From: Aurantiacibacter rhizosphaerae
GTDB taxonomy: Bacteria; Pseudomonadota; Alphaproteobacteria; Sphingomonadales; Sphingomonadaceae
Length of the DNA stretch: 64,000 bases
Assembly: GCF_009807005.1 (NCBI RefSeq)
Contig: NZ_WUBR01000002.1
Coordinates: 620,001 to 684,000 of the forward strand
Reading direction: 5' to 3'
A program made the position numbers and the translations under genes. The notes below the pieces were generated by a model. It saw only the letters and a list, made by a program, of their open reading frames with translations, had not been told where the DNA came from and ran no database searches. Each line of letters opens with the position of its first letter. Within the stretch, counting starts at the first letter, position 1. Of the stretch, positions 52,973 through 64,000 are shown one piece after another.

Positions 52973-54037
52973 GTGGATCGCACTGCCCGCCCTACCCCGC
53001 AACAATTGCTTGCCCAGCGACGCCGCGCGCGCAAATCGCGCCGCCTTTCGCTGCTGCGCCGCATCGGCGCGCTGGTGGCCGTGCTGGCCGTACCGGCGAT
53101 TGCCGCGGAAAGCGCTTTCGAGCCGCAGATCGCGCAGGCCCCTGCCACCACGGTAGAGCCAATGGGCTTTGAAACGCCGGGCGAAAGCTTTCCCGGTTCC
53201 GCCTTTTATTACCTGGCCGACACGCCGCCTGCGATAGAGGTGCTCGCCGCGCCCGGAGAGGCTGCGGAGGTTGCAGATCTTGCCACCCCTGCGCAATCCA
53301 TCGCCGGGCCCGCAGCGGCAGCGCTGGTGGCATCGGGCACGGGCGTTGACATCATGCGCGCGCAGGAATGCCTCACCAGCGCCATCTATTACGAAGCCGC
53401 CAGCGAATCCGCCGCCGGACAAAGCGCCGTGGCGCAGGTGGTGCTGAACCGCGTCGCCCACAGCGCATGGCCCAGCACCGTGTGCGGCGTGGTGTTCCAG
53501 GGTTCGGCGCGCGCCACTGGTTGCCAGTTCAGCTTTACCTGCGACGGGTCCATGGCGCGGCGCCCATCGCGCGGCGGATGGGAACGCGCCAGCCGCATCG
53601 CTCGTGCTGCGCTGGCGGGCAAGGTGTACGAACCTGTCGGCCTTTCCACCCATTATCACACGCTGGCTGTCAGCCCCTATTGGGCGCCCAGCCTTGCGCG
53701 CACCACGGTGATCGGCGCGCATGTGTTCTATCGCTGGCCGGGCGCTGCGGGTGAGCGGGCAGCCTTTGCTTTCCGTCACTTCGGCGGGGAACCGCAACCG
53801 GGCCGCGCTGCTGCCACCACGGCCAGCGGGCCAGACCCCGTTGCGCTGGCACAGGCGACCTCGCTCGACAGCATCGCGCAGGCACCGGCAAGCAGTGCGG
53901 CCCTTCCCGCCGCGTCCGGTACAATGCCAGCCGCCCCTTCGCCCATGGCAACGCCGCCTTCCAATGATCGCCTGCCAGCGGCGGGCCAGGTGCGCAGCGA
54001 ATATGCCAACAGCGGCCGCTGGATCGAACGTCCCTGA
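52973..54037 (+). CDS. Cell wall hydrolase, SleB family
   Basis: 354 residues from GTG 52973. A basic stretch and one hydrophobic segment (RRIGALVAVLAVPAIAAES) act as signal anchor. The SleB-type domain includes CLTSAIYYEAASESAAGQSAVAQVVLNRV (catalytic glutamate region), CQFSFTCDG and STHYHTLAVSPYW with H-x-H. The C-terminus is low-complexity, Pro/Ala-rich. It cleaves peptidoglycan in the envelope. The start is uncertain: the frame stays open back to 52700 and TTG 52883 is another candidate; none has a good Shine-Dalgarno. It is divergent from the B12 operon. Confidence 0.8.
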   Translation: MDRTARPTPQQLLAQRRRARKSRRLSLLRRIGALVAVLAVPAIAAESAFEPQIAQAPATTVEPMGFETPGESFPGSAFYYLADTPPAIEVLAAPGEAAEVADLATPAQSIAGPAAAALVASGTGVDIMRAQECLTSAIYYEAASESAAGQSAVAQVVLNRVAHSAWPSTVCGVVFQGSARATGCQFSFTCDGSMARRPSRGGWERASRIARAALAGKVYEPVGLSTHYHTLAVSPYWAPSLARTTVIGAHVFYRWPGAAGERAAFAFRHFGGEPQPGRAAATTASGPDPVALAQATSLDSIAQAPASSAALPAASGTMPAAPSPMATPPSNDRLPAAGQVRSEYANSGRWIERP

Positions 54038-54303
54038 ACTGAAGCGGCCTGAATTAAGGCCCGCTCAGGCCATCCATCACCTTCACCTCGCAAACCGTTG
54101 ATTGGATGCGAAAGTCAGTGAAAATCTTTCGTAAACCATCCATTCAAACCTTCGCTTAGCGCCCGCTGCCTATATCCTTGTCCGTCGCCCCAAGTGGCCA
54201 GCATCACAACGATGCGGCCGCCAATAAAAATCGGACTTCGCACCGCATGCCAATTCGTTTTGCCGCCTCTCTCAAACGCAGCCATTGCCGCATGCCGCCC
54301 CAC

Positions 54304-54555
54304 ATGGCGCGGGCGCAGCGGTTTCTTCCGGCCAATGACAATCGCGGCAAACAGGTGCAGAGCGCACATTTGCACGCCGCCTTGCGCCATTTTGCGCAAT
54401 ATGGGCTGGCTGCGGCAGACCATGCGCGCCAGCAGGCGATCATCGCATCTGACGCGGGCGATCGGCAGACATTCGAATGGTGGCTGGAGATTTGCCGCGC
54501 GCTGGATCGGCGCATGGCGCGCCAGATTGACGATTCCGCGCAGGCCGGCGGCTAG
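54304..54555 (+). CDS. Small conserved sphingomonad protein, unknown
   Basis: 83 residues, no signal peptide. It starts MARAQRFLPANDNRGKQ, then AHLHAALRHFAQYGLAAADHARQQAIIASDAGDRQTFEWWLEICRALDRRMARQ, an all-helical pattern. I recall similar short proteins in sphingomonads without assigned function. In-frame ATGs at 54178 and 54247 would lengthen it; the shorter start is chosen because the conserved part begins there. Confidence 0.6.
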   Translation: MARAQRFLPANDNRGKQVQSAHLHAALRHFAQYGLAAADHARQQAIIASDAGDRQTFEWWLEICRALDRRMARQIDDSAQAGG

Positions 54556-54704
54556 GCGCCACCTCCGCCGCCAGCATCCATATCGCAGCGTCCACAATTT
54601 CTCCGCTGCATTTGCGGGGGAACGAAAGCGCCTTGCATGCGTCATTTGCGCGAGTGGTAAAGCGGGCGTCCAGCGCGATTAATGATATTGCGAACTGTTT
54701 GCAA

Positions 54705-54726
54705 CAACAGTCTGAATTGACTGTTG
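54705..54726. promoter_or_regulatory. Perfect 8-base inverted repeat upstream of mdh
   Basis: CAACAGTC (54705-54712), six bases, GACTGTTG (54719-54726). The dyad sits about 118 bases before the malate dehydrogenase start in the otherwise gene-free stretch 54556-54843, so it may be an operator for the TCA genes. The regulator is not recognised. Confidence 0.5.
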
Positions 54727-54816
54727 CAATGGCATGGCACGCGGCCTAGGGCGACCGCATCGAATCCAGGTAGTGAGTCATGCGTGGGCGCTGGACCGTT
54801 ACCGTTGGAAAGTTGA

Positions 54817-55805
<989 letters not shown>

Positions 55806-55806
<1 letters not shown>

Positions 55807-56045
55807 TGAAGGGATTGGGCCTTGTACTGGGTATGCTCGTTGCTCCGGCAGCGGGCGCTTACCTGCTTGGGCTGGCCCACCCCCTGCTGTCACTACTCGT
55901 CATCATCCCTCTGGCTATCGTGGCCGCGATTTTTGCCATTGTCGGCTTGAACCGCACTCAGTGGGAAATCGACACCGCTTTGAGCGGATTGCCGATGCTC
56001 GCATCATCCATAGTGGGCGGCTACCTGTCGTCTACCCACGTTTAA
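55806..56045 (+). CDS. Small membrane protein between mdh and sucD
   Basis: 79 residues with three hydrophobic stretches (about 1-20, 24-43, 58-76), so an integral membrane protein. It is translationally coupled to mdh by TAATG and lies just ahead of sucD, where sucC normally sits. No homology is recognised. The tight coupling suggests a real gene rather than a chance open frame. Confidence 0.65.
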
Positions 56046-56072
56046 TAGACCGAGAATTTTCGGGAGCCTCCA

Positions 56073-56963
56073 ATGTCCATCCTCGTAAACAAAGACACCA
56101 AGGTCATCACGCAAGGGATGACCGGTAACACCGGCACTTTCCACACGCAGCAGGCGCTGGACTATGGTACGCAGATGGTCGCCGGCGTAACGCCGGGCAA
56201 AGGCGGCACCGAGCATCTCGGCCTGCCGCAGTTCAACACTGTGCGGGAGGCCAAGGAAGCCACCGGCGCGACGGCTTCGTGCATTTACGTGCCGCCGCCC
56301 TTTGCCGCGGATGCCATCCTTGAGGCTATTGAGGCAGAGATCGAGCTGATCATCACGATCACCGAAGGCGTGCCGGTGCTGGACATGGTACGCGTGAAAC
56401 GCGCGCTTTCGGGCAGCAAGTCCCGCCTGATCGGCCCCAACTGCCCCGGCGTGCTGACGCCTGAGGAATGCAAGATTGGCATCATGCCCGGCTCCATCTT
56501 CATGAAGGGCAGCGTCGGCGTGGTCTCACGCTCCGGCACGCTGACCTATGAAGCTGTGCACCAGACAACCGCCGTCGGCCTTGGCCAGACGACGGCTGTG
56601 GGCATTGGCGGCGATCCGGTGAACGGCACCAACTTCATCGATGTGCTGGACCTGTTCCTGGATGATGATGCCACCAAGTCGATCATCATGATCGGCGAAA
56701 TCGGCGGCAGCGCGGAAGAGGAAGCGGCAGAGTTCATCAAGCAGGAAGCTGCCAAGGGTCGCCGCAAGCCGATGGTCGGCTTCATCGCCGGCCTCACCGC
56801 CCCTCCGGGACGGCGTATGGGCCATGCTGGCGCCATCGTTTCGGGCGGCAAGGGCGGCGCGGACGACAAGATCGCGGCGATGGAAGATGCGGGCATCCGC
56901 GTTTCCCCCTCGCCATCCGAACTGGGCACCACGCTGGATGCCCTGTTGAAGGAACTGGCATAG
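56073..56963 (+). CDS. sucD: Succinyl-CoA synthetase alpha subunit
   Basis: 296 residues. CoA-binding domain with [19 protein letters not shown], ligase domain with [23 protein letters not shown] and the phosphohistidine in [18 protein letters not shown]. It couples succinyl-CoA hydrolysis to nucleotide triphosphate synthesis with the beta subunit SucC, which is not encoded in this window. GGGAG lies before the ATG. The next gene is the E1 component of 2-oxoglutarate dehydrogenase. Confidence 0.95.
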   Translation: MSILVNKDTKVITQGMTGNTGTFHTQQALDYGTQMVAGVTPGKGGTEHLGLPQFNTVREAKEATGATASCIYVPPPFAADAILEAIEAEIELIITITEGVPVLDMVRVKRALSGSKSRLIGPNCPGVLTPEECKIGIMPGSIFMKGSVGVVSRSGTLTYEAVHQTTAVGLGQTTAVGIGGDPVNGTNFIDVLDLFLDDDATKSIIMIGEIGGSAEEEAAEFIKQEAAKGRRKPMVGFIAGLTAPPGRRMGHAGAIVSGGKGGADDKIAAMEDAGIRVSPSPSELGTTLDALLKELA

Positions 56964-57011
56964 TCACTCGCCCGTAGTGGGCATGTCCGGTAACACACAA
57001 TCGCGAGGCCC

Positions 57012-59852
57012 ATGATGGGTAAAGAGCCGCAAAATTTCCTTCCTGAGATGCCTTCACAGGAAGGCGCCCAGCCCGGCCCATCGTGGAGCAATCCGCGCTG
57101 GCCGCTGGCTGACGATGGCGGCGAATGGGCGCAGGCCATGGACCCGACCGATATGGTCGCCGTGGTGAAGGAAGCTGCCGCAAAGGCCGGCAAGCCCACC
57201 GATTCCTCCAGTATCGAGGAGGCCGCGCGCGATTCCATCCAGGCCATGCTGCTCATCCGCCTCTATCGTGTGCGCGGGCATCTGGGTGCAAAGCTGGATC
57301 CGCTGGGCCTTTCGCATCAGGACAATCCGGAAGAGCTGACGCTGAAATGGCACGGCTTTGAAGGGCAGGAAGACAAGGAAGTCTTCGTCGGCGGCGCATT
57401 CGGTTTCGAATGGGTGAAGGTGGGCGAGCTCTACAACGCTCTGCGCAACACCTATTGCGGGCATGTGGGCCTGGAATACATGCACATCGCCGATACCGAG
57501 GAACGGCGGTTCCTGCAGGATCATTTCGAAAGCCCCGAAGACACCATTCATTTCACGCCGGAAGGCAAGCGCGCCATCCTGCAAGCGGTGATCCGCGGCG
57601 AGGAATACGAGAAATATCTCGGCAAGAAATACGTCGGCACGAAGCGCTTCGGCCTCGACGGCGGCGAAGCCATGATCCCCGCGCTGGAAGCTGTGATCAA
57701 ATATGGCGGCGCCACCGGCGTTCGCGAGATCATCTACGGCATGGCCCACCGCGGCCGTCTGAACGTGCTCGCGAATGTGATGGCAAAGCCATACAAGGTG
57801 ATCTTCCACGAATTTTCCGGCGGCTCTGCCAATCCCGATGACGTGGGCGGATCGGGCGATGTGAAATATCACCTTGGCACCAGCACGGACCGCGAGTTTG
57901 ACGGTATCAAGGTGCATATGAGCCTGGTGCCGAACCCATCGCATCTTGAGGCGGTGAACCCCGTGGTGCTGGGCAAGACCCGCGCACAGCAGGCCTTCCG
58001 GGACGATCTGGACGATCACCAGCAGGTGCTGCCCGTGCTGATCCACGGCGATGCGGCCTTTGCCGGCCAAGGCGTGGTGTGGGAGTGCTTTGGCCTGTCC
58101 GGCGTGCGCGGCTATTCCACCGGCGGTTGCATCCACTTCATCATCAACAACCAGATCGGCTTTACCACCAGCCCCAAGTTCGCGCGGTCCAGCCCCTATC
58201 CGTCTGACGTTGCCAAGGGCGTTCAGGCCCCGATCCTGCACGTGAATGGTGACGATCCGGAAGCCGTGACTTTCGCCTGCAAGCTGGCCATCGAATATCG
58301 GCAAAAGTTCAAGCGCGACATCGTGATCGACATGTGGTGCTATCGCCGCTTCGGCCATAACGAGGGTGACGAGCCCAAGTTCACTCAGCCGATGATGTAT
58401 GACGAGATCAAGCAGCATCCCCGCGTATCCGAAATCTATTCGGAGAGACTGAAGAAGGAAGGCGTGCTGGAAGATGGCACGGCGCCGGAAATGCGCGCGG
58501 AATTTATCGCGCATCTCGATGAAGAGTTCGAGGCCGGCAAGAGCTACAAGCCCAATGAAGTGGACTGGTTTGCCGGTCGCTGGAGCGGCCTGCACAAGCC
58601 TGCCGATCCGGAAAGCGCGCGCCGCAATGTGCACAGCGCGATCGAAGAGAAGCTCTTCAACTCGCTTGGCCGCACGCTGACGACCGTCCCCGAAGATCTG
58701 CACGTGCACAAGACGCTGCAACGCGTGCTGGATGCCAAGCGCGAGATGTTCGACAGCGGCACCGGTTTCGACTGGGCCACGGCAGAGGCGCTGGCGTTTG
58801 GCAGCCTGGTGACAGAAGGCTTCGGCGTGCGCCTGTCCGGCCAGGATTCGGGTCGCGGCACATTCAGCCAGCGTCACGCCATCTGGGTTGATCAGCGTAA
58901 CGAGGAAAAATACATCCCCCTCGCCACCCTGCCCCACGGCAAGTTCGAGGTGTATGATTCCACCCTCAGCGAATTTGGCGTGCTGGGCTTTGAATATGGT
59001 TTCAGCCTTGCCGATCCCAAGACGCTGGTGCTGTGGGAAGCGCAGTTTGGCGATTTCGCCAATGGCGCGCAGGTGATGATCGATCAGTTCATTGCCGCGG
59101 GCGAAGTGAAGTGGCAGCGGGCCAATGGCCTGGTGATGCTGTTGCCGCATGGATATGAAGGCCAGGGGCCGGAGCATTCCTCCGCCCGCCTCGAACGCTT
59201 CCTGCAACTGTGCGCGAACGACAATATCCAGGTTTGCAACATCACCAGCCCGGCGAATTACTTCCACGTGCTTCGCCGCCAGATGCTGCGCCCGTTCCGC
59301 AAGCCGCTGATCATCATGAGCCCCAAAAGCCTGCTGCGTCATCCCATGGCGAAAAGCGATGCCAAGTGGTTCAAGGGTGACAGCCATTTCATGCGCATCC
59401 TATCCGACAAGACAGAGATCGCGGACGAGAAGGTTCGCCGCCTCGTGCTGTGTTCGGGCAAGGTCGCCTATGATTTGATGGAAAAGCGGGACGAGGAAGG
59501 CGTGGACGATGTCTCCATCGTGCGCATCGAACAGCTTTACCCCTTCCCCGGCGAACCGCTGGCCGTGCGCATGCAGCGCATGCCCAATCTGGAAGAGGTG
59601 GTGTGGTGCCAGGAAGAACCGCACAACAATGGTGCATGGTTCTTCGTGCAGAACCGTATCGAGGATGCACTGACCGCAGCCGGGCACGAGGGCATGCGCC
59701 CACGTTATGCCGGACGCGAGGAAGCCGCATCCCCCGCAACCGGTTTTGCCAAGCGCCACCAGGCTCAGCAGGAGGCACTTGTCTCCGTCGCACTGGGCCT
59801 CTCCGAACGCGGCACCACGGCTGCAACGCGCAAGACGCGCAACACGAAGTGA
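57012..59852 (+). CDS. sucA: 2-oxoglutarate dehydrogenase E1 component
   Basis: 946 residues, normal length. N-terminal E2-binding region ([17 protein letters not shown]), the thiamine-diphosphate domain with [28 protein letters not shown] and [17 protein letters not shown], and a C-terminal transketolase-like part with [22 protein letters not shown] and [10 protein letters not shown]. It decarboxylates 2-oxoglutarate and passes the succinyl group to E2. Start is one of two adjacent ATGs (57012 or 57015). Confidence 0.97.
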   Translation: MMGKEPQNFLPEMPSQEGAQPGPSWSNPRWPLADDGGEWAQAMDPTDMVAVVKEAAAKAGKPTDSSSIEEAARDSIQAMLLIRLYRVRGHLGAKLDPLGLSHQDNPEELTLKWHGFEGQEDKEVFVGGAFGFEWVKVGELYNALRNTYCGHVGLEYMHIADTEERRFLQDHFESPEDTIHFTPEGKRAILQAVIRGEEYEKYLGKKYVGTKRFGLDGGEAMIPALEAVIKYGGATGVREIIYGMAHRGRLNVLANVMAKPYKVIFHEFSGGSANPDDVGGSGDVKYHLGTSTDREFDGIKVHMSLVPNPSHLEAVNPVVLGKTRAQQAFRDDLDDHQQVLPVLIHGDAAFAGQGVVWECFGLSGVRGYSTGGCIHFIINNQIGFTTSPKFARSSPYPSDVAKGVQAPILHVNGDDPEAVTFACKLAIEYRQKFKRDIVIDMWCYRRFGHNEGDEPKFTQPMMYDEIKQHPRVSEIYSERLKKEGVLEDGTAPEMRAEFIAHLDEEFEAGKSYKPNEVDWFAGRWSGLHKPADPESARRNVHSAIEEKLFNSLGRTLTTVPEDLHVHKTLQRVLDAKREMFDSGTGFDWATAEALAFGSLVTEGFGVRLSGQDSGRGTFSQRHAIWVDQRNEEKYIPLATLPHGKFEVYDSTLSEFGVLGFEYGFSLADPKTLVLWEAQFGDFANGAQVMIDQFIAAGEVKWQRANGLVMLLPHGYEGQGPEHSSARLERFLQLCANDNIQVCNITSPANYFHVLRRQMLRPFRKPLIIMSPKSLLRHPMAKSDAKWFKGDSHFMRILSDKTEIADEKVRRLVLCSGKVAYDLMEKRDEEGVDDVSIVRIEQLYPFPGEPLAVRMQRMPNLEEVVWCQEEPHNNGAWFFVQNRIEDALTAAGHEGMRPRYAGREEAASPATGFAKRHQAQQEALVSVALGLSERGTTAATRKTRNTK

Positions 59853-59889
59853 AAGAGCCTTTCAACAAGGCACGCAAGGAACGCTGATC

Positions 59890-61151
<1,262 letters not shown>

Positions 61152-61155
<4 letters not shown>

Positions 61156-62177
61156 GGGACGGCGAGCGCCTCGCGGGCGAGTTTAACGGCCGTATCCAGC
61201 GCGTCGTCGGCGGGTACGGCCACGTCCGGCTGCACGCCTACGTCTTGCCAGTTGGTGCCCGTGAGCGGATGCTCGGAACGCCACTCTGGCAGATCCAGCG
61301 CGAAGTGATCGCTCACCCGGCGGTATTCGAACGGGTGCGCGCCCCCTCCTGACGTTTCGCCGATGATCGTTGCGCGACCGGCGGCCTGCAAGCTGTAGGC
61401 CAGCGCCTCAGCCGCCGAAAAGGTGCGGCGGGAAATGAGCACGTAAAGCGGCTTCTCCTCGCCAAACCGCCTGCCGGGCACCCAATGCGGAACGGACTCG
61501 TGGTGCCAGGTGTCGTTGGGCCTGTCGTAAGTCGACAGATAGGCGCTGCCCGGCTCCACCAGATAGCCAAGGACCAGCGCCACGGTATCGGCGCCGCCGC
61601 CATTGCGGCGCAGGTCTATGATCAGCGCATCGCCCTGGGCCGCCACGGTCATCGCCGCCGCTATCACGTCGGCGCCCATGCCGGGCGGCGGAAATGCGCG
61701 CAGGTCGAGCAGGGTGATGTTGCCATCCAGCCGCTCGATCTTTTCAACCCCATGGTTGACCCCGGCACCATACCATTGCTCGAAATCATCGTTGAGTTGC
61801 ACGCCTTCCTCACTATCGGGGGTGGGCTCAGGTATAGGCGCGGCACTGAAGGAAAGGCCGAGGTGCCCATCGCCCGAAACTTCGCGCAGGCGTTGGGTGA
61901 CTTTGGACGCGAAGGCCTCACCCTCGACGAGGCCATCGACGTCGCTCGCCAGTTCGCGCAAGCTTGCAGCGAGGGCGTCCACCTTCTCCACCAGCACATA
62001 GCGATCCCTGATCAGCCTTTCGGCCCGTACCAGCGCCTGCCGCTGTTCGGCGGCGCTGATGGCCTTTGTGCTGACGACCTGTGTGCTAGCGGGCTGTGTA
62101 CCGAGGGGTTGGGCGTTGGCGGGGTGGACCGTAACGACAAGTAGCGTCACCATCATCGAACATATCAGATTACGCAT
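61152..62177 (-). CDS. S41-family peptidase (C-terminal-processing/IRBP-like), exported
   Basis: 341 residues with a signal peptide ([22 protein letters not shown]). N-terminal helical region, then the S41 catalytic core: [50 protein letters not shown] with the nucleophile serine, and [15 protein letters not shown]. There is no PDZ domain, so it is of the IRBP-like type. It starts inside the last codons of the marR gene (8-base overlap), so the two are co-translated. Substrate unknown. Confidence 0.85.
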
Positions 62178-62643
62178 GGGCAGCCTCCTCGATACGTGTG
62201 GCAAAATCCTTCAATTCCAGCGCATCAAGAACGTTGCCGAGTACGTCATCCAGCGCAACGCCCGCATCCCGTTCCAGCGATTTTGCCGCTGCGGCGACAG
62301 CCATCCACACCGGATACAAATTCGATGCAGCCGCCTCCCCTTGCGCTGAAAGTGCAATCAGGCGGGAGCGCCTGTCCTCCCCCGGCTCACGCGTTATGAA
62401 ACCCGCTTTCTCCATTTCATCGATCGTCTGCGTCATGGCGGGCTGGGTGACCTCGATCGCGCGGGCAAGGTCACCCACGCCCGCCCTCTCGCGGATCAGC
62501 AATTCGCGGAAGACCGGATAATAACGGGACCGCATTTGCGGCACGGCCTTGGAATAGGCCGCTTCCACAGCGGGTTCTAGCTGGACCAGCACCGCGCGCA
62601 GCAGCGTGCCAAGCCCGATTGGAGGTATCGAATCATAATGCAT
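62170..62643 (-). CDS. MarR-family transcriptional regulator
   Basis: 157 residues, winged helix-turn-helix. Recognition region VGDLARAIEVTQPAMTQTIDEMEKAGFITREPGEDRRSRLIALSAQGEAA is the typical MarR DNA-binding motif, followed by dimerisation helices. It heads the two-gene unit with the S41 peptidase and is the likely local regulator; its ligand is unknown. Divergent from lpdA with a gap of 116 bases. Confidence 0.9.
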   Translation of the reverse strand: MHYDSIPPIGLGTLLRAVLVQLEPAVEAAYSKAVPQMRSRYYPVFRELLIRERAGVGDLARAIEVTQPAMTQTIDEMEKAGFITREPGEDRRSRLIALSAQGEAAASNLYPVWMAVAAAAKSLERDAGVALDDVLGNVLDALELKDFATRIEEAAHA

Positions 62644-62759
62644 AAGCCCTTATATAAATAAGCGGCACGCTCTACAACTGTTGCCTTGAGCGGACTAATC
62701 TCTATGTCGCAGGCAACCGACTCATCGCCCGCTTACGCCGGGAAAACAGCGAGAAGAAC

Positions 62760-64000
<1,241 letters not shown>

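Noticed and set aside
54330-54345. GCCAATGACAAT as a tmRNA tag sequence (ANDN...)
   Set aside because: It sits in a conserved protein frame and is not followed by an LAA-type tag and stop.

Overview
The window looks like chromosome from an alphaproteobacterium of the order Sphingomonadales, most probably Erythrobacteraceae (Erythrobacter, Altererythrobacter or Qipengyuania type). The evidence is high-GC coding throughout, a CckA cell-cycle kinase, LexA operators of the alphaproteobacterial GTTC-N7-GTTC form, TonB-receptor-like IVVTA motifs, tandem cyclopropane-fatty-acid synthases and an mdh/sucD/sucA/sucB/lpdA cluster. No tRNA, rRNA, CRISPR array, insertion sequence or prophage structural module was seen. 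One gene (35021-36325) is clearly AT-richer than the rest.

Layout. 1-8346 (mostly minus): 5' part of recA with promoter and SOS box, two DUF4139 exported paralogues, cckA, a DUF2062 membrane protein, smpB and dapA. 8444-19847: soluble lytic transglycosylase, soluble PAS histidine kinase, greB, EAL protein, flotillin/YqiJ pair, small exported protein, beta-barrel porin, rlmN plus methyltransferase, glycine-zipper protein. 19958-31887: glutamine-dependent NAD synthetase, PQQ-type sugar dehydrogenase, SDR / cytochrome b / molybdopterin oxidoreductase unit, DUF1801 protein, two cyclopropane synthases, MATE transporter, small exported Cys/His protein, argG. 31888-32600 is a 713-base non-coding stretch holding what looks like a structured RNA with a strong terminator. 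32601-36993 is the most accessory-like part: RlpA, a TIGR02466-type oxygenase, a phage-terminase-small-subunit-like HTH protein, a low-GC HEPN-motif protein and a putative small RNA. 37078-47827: uvrA with a second SOS box, trimeric autotransporter adhesin, ThpR, GH24 lysozyme, a lipoprotein and an M3 metallopeptidase lipoprotein. 47885-52797: a vitamin B12 uptake operon (btuB-btuF-btuC-btuD plus a 97-residue protein) behind a cobalamin riboswitch. 52973-64000: SleB-type cell wall hydrolase, a small conserved protein, then TCA-cycle genes (mdh, a small membrane protein, sucD, odhA, odhB), interrupted by a marR/S41 peptidase pair on the other strand, and lpdA running off the end.

How the genes work together. 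recA and uvrA share an SOS operator. The B12 genes form one translationally coupled unit under riboswitch control. The TCA block encodes malate dehydrogenase, the alpha subunit of succinyl-CoA synthetase and all three parts of the 2-oxoglutarate dehydrogenase complex, but sucC, normally next to sucD, is absent here.

The items most worth a second look are the low-GC HEPN-type gene with the adjacent putative stress-promoter small RNA, the structured RNA downstream of argG, a TonB-plug-like segment inside a DUF4139 protein, and a cyclopropane synthase paralogue that has lost its bicarbonate-pocket cysteine.
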